A stretch of DNA of 8,156 nt from Planctomycetota bacterium (lineage in GTDB: Bacteria; Planctomycetota; MHYJ01; JACPRB01): positions 1 to 8,156 of the forward strand of contig JAHFOZ010000238.1 of NCBI GenBank assembly GCA_023261405.1, written 5' to 3'. Each line of letters begins with the position of its first letter. The first letter of the stretch is position 1. Both the position numbers and the translations under genes were made by a program. Under the pieces are notes generated by a model. The model ran no database searches, had not been told where the DNA came from, and worked only from the letters and a program-made list of their open reading frames with translations. Positions 6,220 through 8,156 of the stretch are shown in pieces.

Positions 6220-7101
6220 TCAGACGCCGACGATGTTGTAGCCGCAATCGACGTAGACGATGTGGCCGGTGATGGCCGAGGCGAGCGGGCTGCAGAGGAA
6301 GGCGGCGGTGTGGGCCACCTCCTCCGGCTCGATGGGGCGCGGCAGCGGGCTGAGCTTCGAGGCCTGGTCGATCATCTGCTGGATGTCGCCGATGGCCCGC
6401 GCGGCCCGCGAGGCGTAGGGGCCGGCCGAGATCAGGTTGACGCGGATGTTCTTCGGTCCCAGCTGCTGGGCGAGCTGCTTGCAGTCGATCTGGAGCGCCG
6501 CCTTGGCCGTGGACATCCCGCCGCCGTAGTGGGCCACGGCGCGGTCGCCGCCGATGTACGTGAGCCCGAGGGCCGACGCGCCGCCCGGGCGGTTCTCCAT
6601 AAGGGGCTGCGCGGCGCGGAGGAGCGCCGAGAGCGAGTAGGCGCTGACGGAGAGCGCCGTCAGGTACCCCTTCCGGCTCGTGTCGATCAGGCGGTTCCTG
6701 ATCTCGGGGCTGAAGGCCACCGAGTGGATGAGGATGTCCAGGCCGCCGAAGCCCTTGCGCACGGCCTCCATCAGGCCCTTGATGGAATAGTCGGCGTGCT
6801 TCTGGTAGTGGCGGTCGGAGCGGGTCGCCTCGTCGACGTCCTCCATCGAGTCGAAGGCGACGTCGCAGGGGATCAGCGTCTCGACCTTGAGCGTCCCCGC
6901 GCCGAAGGGGAGGACGCGGCTCTCCGCGTCCTTGTCGCGGGCGAGGATGTTTTCCACGATGCCCGTGACGCGAGGGTGGGAGGAGAAGACGAGCCGGGCG
7001 CCCGCGGCCTGGAGGGACTTGGCGATGTGCCAGGCGAATCCGTGGTTGTCCGCCACGCCGGTGACGAGGGCGATCTTTCCGTTGAGGTCGACGGGAAGCA
7101 T
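6220..7101 (-). CDS. fabI: Enoyl-[acyl-carrier-protein] reductase (NADH), plant/chlamydia type
   Basis: A 293-residue cytosolic short-chain-dehydrogenase-fold enzyme that reduces trans-2-enoyl-ACP in the last step of each type II fatty acid elongation cycle. 'GKIALVTGVADNHGFAWHIAKSL' elements (8-30) form the nucleotide-binding Rossmann start. Active-site Tyr182 and Tyr192 are 10 residues apart, and Lys200 follows Tyr192 by 8 (YGGGMSTAK), the spacing of plant and apicomplexan enzymes rather than the Tyr-x6-Lys of E. coli FabI. The segment at 71-110, with 'IPCDVAFDSMEDVDEAT' and 'RHYQKHADYSI', is the extra loop seen in plant and Chlamydia ENR. 'TSRKGYL' (141-147), 'VNLISAGPYASRAARAIG' and 'SPLASAITGHIVYVD' (271-285) also match that group. 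The ATG at 7101 gives the expected N-terminus; a TTG at 7140 would add 13 atypical residues. A promoter-like pair lies just upstream, so it may be expressed independently. Confidence 0.93.
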   Translation of the reverse strand: MLPVDLNGKIALVTGVADNHGFAWHIAKSLQAAGARLVFSSHPRVTGIVENILARDKDAESRVLPFGAGTLKVETLIPCDVAFDSMEDVDEATRSDRHYQKHADYSIKGLMEAVRKGFGGLDILIHSVAFSPEIRNRLIDTSRKGYLTALSVSAYSLSALLRAAQPLMENRPGGASALGLTYIGGDRAVAHYGGGMSTAKAALQIDCKQLAQQLGPKNIRVNLISAGPYASRAARAIGDIQQMIDQASKLSPLPRPIEPEEVAHTAAFLCSPLASAITGHIVYVDCGYNIVGV

Positions 7102-7110
7102 CTGGGCGGA

Positions 7111-7140
7111 ACTATAGCGGGAGCAGCCCGGCGATGACAA
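7111..7140 (-). promoter_or_regulatory. Putative sigma70-like promoter of fabI
   Basis: On the minus strand, TTGTCA (7140-7135, five of six) and TATAGT (7116-7111, five of six) are 18 bases apart. The -10 box ends 9 bases before the fabI ATG at 7101, predicting a transcript start one or two bases upstream of the start codon. It sits in the 42-base gap after the amidotransferase gene. Motif evidence only. Confidence 0.5.
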
Positions 7141-7143
7141 GCC

Positions 7144-7707
7144 TTATCGCCTGAGGAAGTTCGCCAGGAGCTCCATCCCCGCGTCCGTGCGGTAGCTCTC
7201 GGGATGGAACTGGACGCCCTCGAGGGGCCAGGTCCGGTGGCGGAGGCCCATCACTTCACCCTCGACCGTGCGGGCGGTGACGGAGAAGTCTTCCGGCAGG
7301 GTTCGCTCGTCCACCACGAGCGAGTGGTAGCGCATGACCCGGAGGGGGTTGGGGAGCCCCGCGAAGACCCCCGCGCCGTCGTGGCGCACCTCGCTCGTCT
7401 TTCCGTGCATGGGGCGCGCCGCCCGCACCACCTCCGCCTGCCACGCGTGGGCGATGCACTGGTGTCCCAGGCAGACCCCCAGGATCGGGACCTTCTCCCC
7501 GAGCCTGCGGATCACGCGGTTGGAGATGCCCGCCTCGCGCGGCGTGCAGGGTCCGGGGGAGATCACGATCCGCTCCGGCGCGCGCGCCTCCACCTCTTCC
7601 GGCGTCAGCGCGTCGTTGCGCGCGACCTCGACCTTCGCCCCCAGCGCGCCCAGCGCCTGGACGAGGTTCCAGGTGAACGAGTCGTAATTGTCGATGATGA
7701 GGACCAT
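7144..7707 (-). CDS. Glutamine amidotransferase, anthranilate / aminodeoxychorismate synthase component II
   Basis: A 187-residue class I glutamine amidotransferase. It would release ammonia from glutamine and pass it to a chorismate-using partner (TrpE for tryptophan or PabB for folate). The nucleophile is Cys79 in GVCLGHQ (77-83); His168 and Glu170 in FHPES complete the triad. 'IIDNYDSFTWNLVQ' (4-17), the oxyanion-strand 'ISPGPCTPREAGIS' (49-62), 'HGKTSEV' (101-107) and 'RYHSLVV' (126-132) are all TrpG/PabA signatures. Length is normal for a stand-alone subunit (about 185-200). No chorismate-binding partner gene is in the window, so TrpG cannot be told from PabA; in many bacteria one protein serves both enzymes. 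The ATG at 7707 lies 7 bases after a -10-like box. The adjacent fabI is a different pathway. Confidence 0.92.
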   Translation of the reverse strand: MVLIIDNYDSFTWNLVQALGALGAKVEVARNDALTPEEVEARAPERIVISPGPCTPREAGISNRVIRRLGEKVPILGVCLGHQCIAHAWQAEVVRAARPMHGKTSEVRHDGAGVFAGLPNPLRVMRYHSLVVDERTLPEDFSVTARTVEGEVMGLRHRTWPLEGVQFHPESYRTDAGMELLANFLRR

Positions 7708-7714
7708 CTTGAAT

Positions 7715-7743
7715 ATGATAAAGTAAAAGGTTTACTTTGTCAC
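7715..7743 (-). promoter_or_regulatory. Putative leaderless promoter of the amidotransferase gene with dyad in the spacer
   Basis: On the minus strand, GTGACA (7743-7738, five of six) and TATCAT (7720-7715, five of six) are 17 bases apart. Seven bases separate the -10 box from the ATG at 7707, so the transcript should begin on the start codon. The -35 box overlaps the stop codon of the upstream helical-protein gene. The region is strikingly AT-rich compared with its surroundings. Confidence 0.5.
7720..7738. repeat. 8+8 bp inverted repeat, candidate operator
   Basis: AAAGTAAA (7720-7727) and TTTACTTT (7731-7738) form a perfect inverted repeat around AGG. It fills the spacer and touches both core boxes of the proposed amidotransferase promoter, a position where a bound dimeric repressor would block RNA polymerase. 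As RNA the AT-only-rich stem would be weak, with no following U-run, so an operator is more likely than a terminator. Regulator unknown. Confidence 0.45.
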
Positions 7744-8156
7744 TGCTTCTTGTTGCCGGCCTTGCGGCGCTGGACGTCCGCGCGCAGCCGCTCCAGTTCC
7801 TTCCACGCGCCGGAGTAGCGGAGGTGCGCGGGAAAGCGTTCGATCTGCGCCAGGGCGTCGTCGTAGCGGCCCTCGCCCGAGAGCTGCGAGGCTGCCTCCT
7901 TGATCTCCTTGAGGAACGGGTCGGCCTCCTGCTCGTAGCGGGACTTGTACTCGACCTCGATGTCCTCGAGGTCCCGGCGGCGGCCCCCGCCGGCCTTGGC
8001 GGAGAGCTCCCGCGCTCGCTGGAATTTCTCCATCAGCTCCGCGTAGCGGGCGAACTTCGCGTCGGCCGTCACGGCGGCCTTGAGCTCCTCCATCTGCCGG
8101 GACAGGGCCAGGGCCGCCTCGGCGGCCTCCTTTTCCTGGAGCTTCTGATGCCAGAG
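7740..8156 (-). CDS. Charged helical protein of unknown function, 5' truncated
   Basis: The frame is open from the right edge to a TGA at 7740-7742, giving 138 residues of a protein whose start lies outside the window; a Met codon at 8093 is inside the open frame and is probably not the start. I do not recognise a family. The visible part is almost entirely charged and alanine-rich, with heptad-like helices ('KLQEKEAAEAALALSRQMEEL', and ELMEKFQRARELSAK further on), a basic GGGRRR turn, then a segment 'EGRYDDALAQIERFP' followed by 'GAWKELERLRADVQRR' that resembles a tetratricopeptide-like helical hairpin. The end is basic (RRKAGNKKQ). No membrane segment or catalytic motif is seen. It could be the C-terminal stalk of a larger membrane or periplasmic protein. 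Its stop overlaps the -35 box of the next gene. Confidence 0.65.
   Translation of the reverse strand, partial: LWHQKLQEKEAAEAALALSRQMEELKAAVTADAKFARYAELMEKFQRARELSAKAGGGRRRDLEDIEVEYKSRYEQEADPFLKEIKEAASQLSGEGRYDDALAQIERFPAHLRYSGAWKELERLRADVQRRKAGNKKQ

Noticed and set aside
3551..6241. An 896-codon open frame on the + strand opposite oppB and SBP2
   Set aside because: Its translation is low-complexity (Gly/Glu/Val/Arg rich) with no family motifs, and it lies antisense to two clearly recognisable genes; it reflects GC-biased third codon positions.
6211..7137. A 308-codon + strand frame opposite fabI
   Set aside because: Antisense shadow of FabI with repetitive Gly/Val/Arg composition and no motifs.

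Overview
This is a GC-rich bacterial window with seven real coding regions and two convergent gene groups. Two genes are cut by the window edges. I see no rRNA, tRNA, CRISPR array or mobile element. The organism looks like an uncultured Gram-negative-type bacterium. The plant/chlamydia-type enoyl-ACP reductase, the lipoprotein signal peptides and the charged helical protein at the right edge would fit Planctomycetota or a relative, but that is a low-confidence guess.

Left part, + strand: the C-terminal end of a conventionally ordered family-5 (OppA/DppA-like) substrate-binding protein, then a 209-residue protein with three predicted membrane helices joined to an Mth938-like domain. It meets the minus-strand genes tail to tail, with 7 bases between the stop codons.

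Centre and right, - strand (read right to left): a partial helical protein of unknown function, a TrpG/PabA-type glutamine amidotransferase, a plant-type FabI enoyl-ACP reductase, then a compact peptide-transport cluster. The cluster order is binding lipoprotein (SBP2), OppB-type permease, OppC-type permease, second binding lipoprotein (SBP1). The four transport genes are separated by 6 bases or overlap, so they are probably co-transcribed. No OppD/OppF ATPase lies in the window.

The main discovery is that both complete binding proteins look circularly permuted. In ordinary OppA-type proteins, the segment running from the 'KLLAEAG' helix through the 'WxGDYxDP' motif to the C-terminus comes last. 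In SBP1 and SBP2 it sits directly after the lipoprotein signal peptide. It is followed by what is normally the N-terminal two thirds, and both proteins end just after the 'VPP' motif that normally precedes the 'KLLAEAG' helix. The truncated binding protein at the left edge has this segment at its normal C-terminal place, so the window gives its own contrast.

A second pattern concerns gene starts. Four genes (the Mth938 protein, SBP2, FabI and the amidotransferase) have sigma70-like -35/-10 pairs whose -10 box ends only 7 to 9 bases before the start codon, and none has a clear Shine-Dalgarno sequence. This predicts leaderless or nearly leaderless transcripts. Two of the four promoters carry a perfect dyad in the -35/-10 spacer, which are candidate operators.
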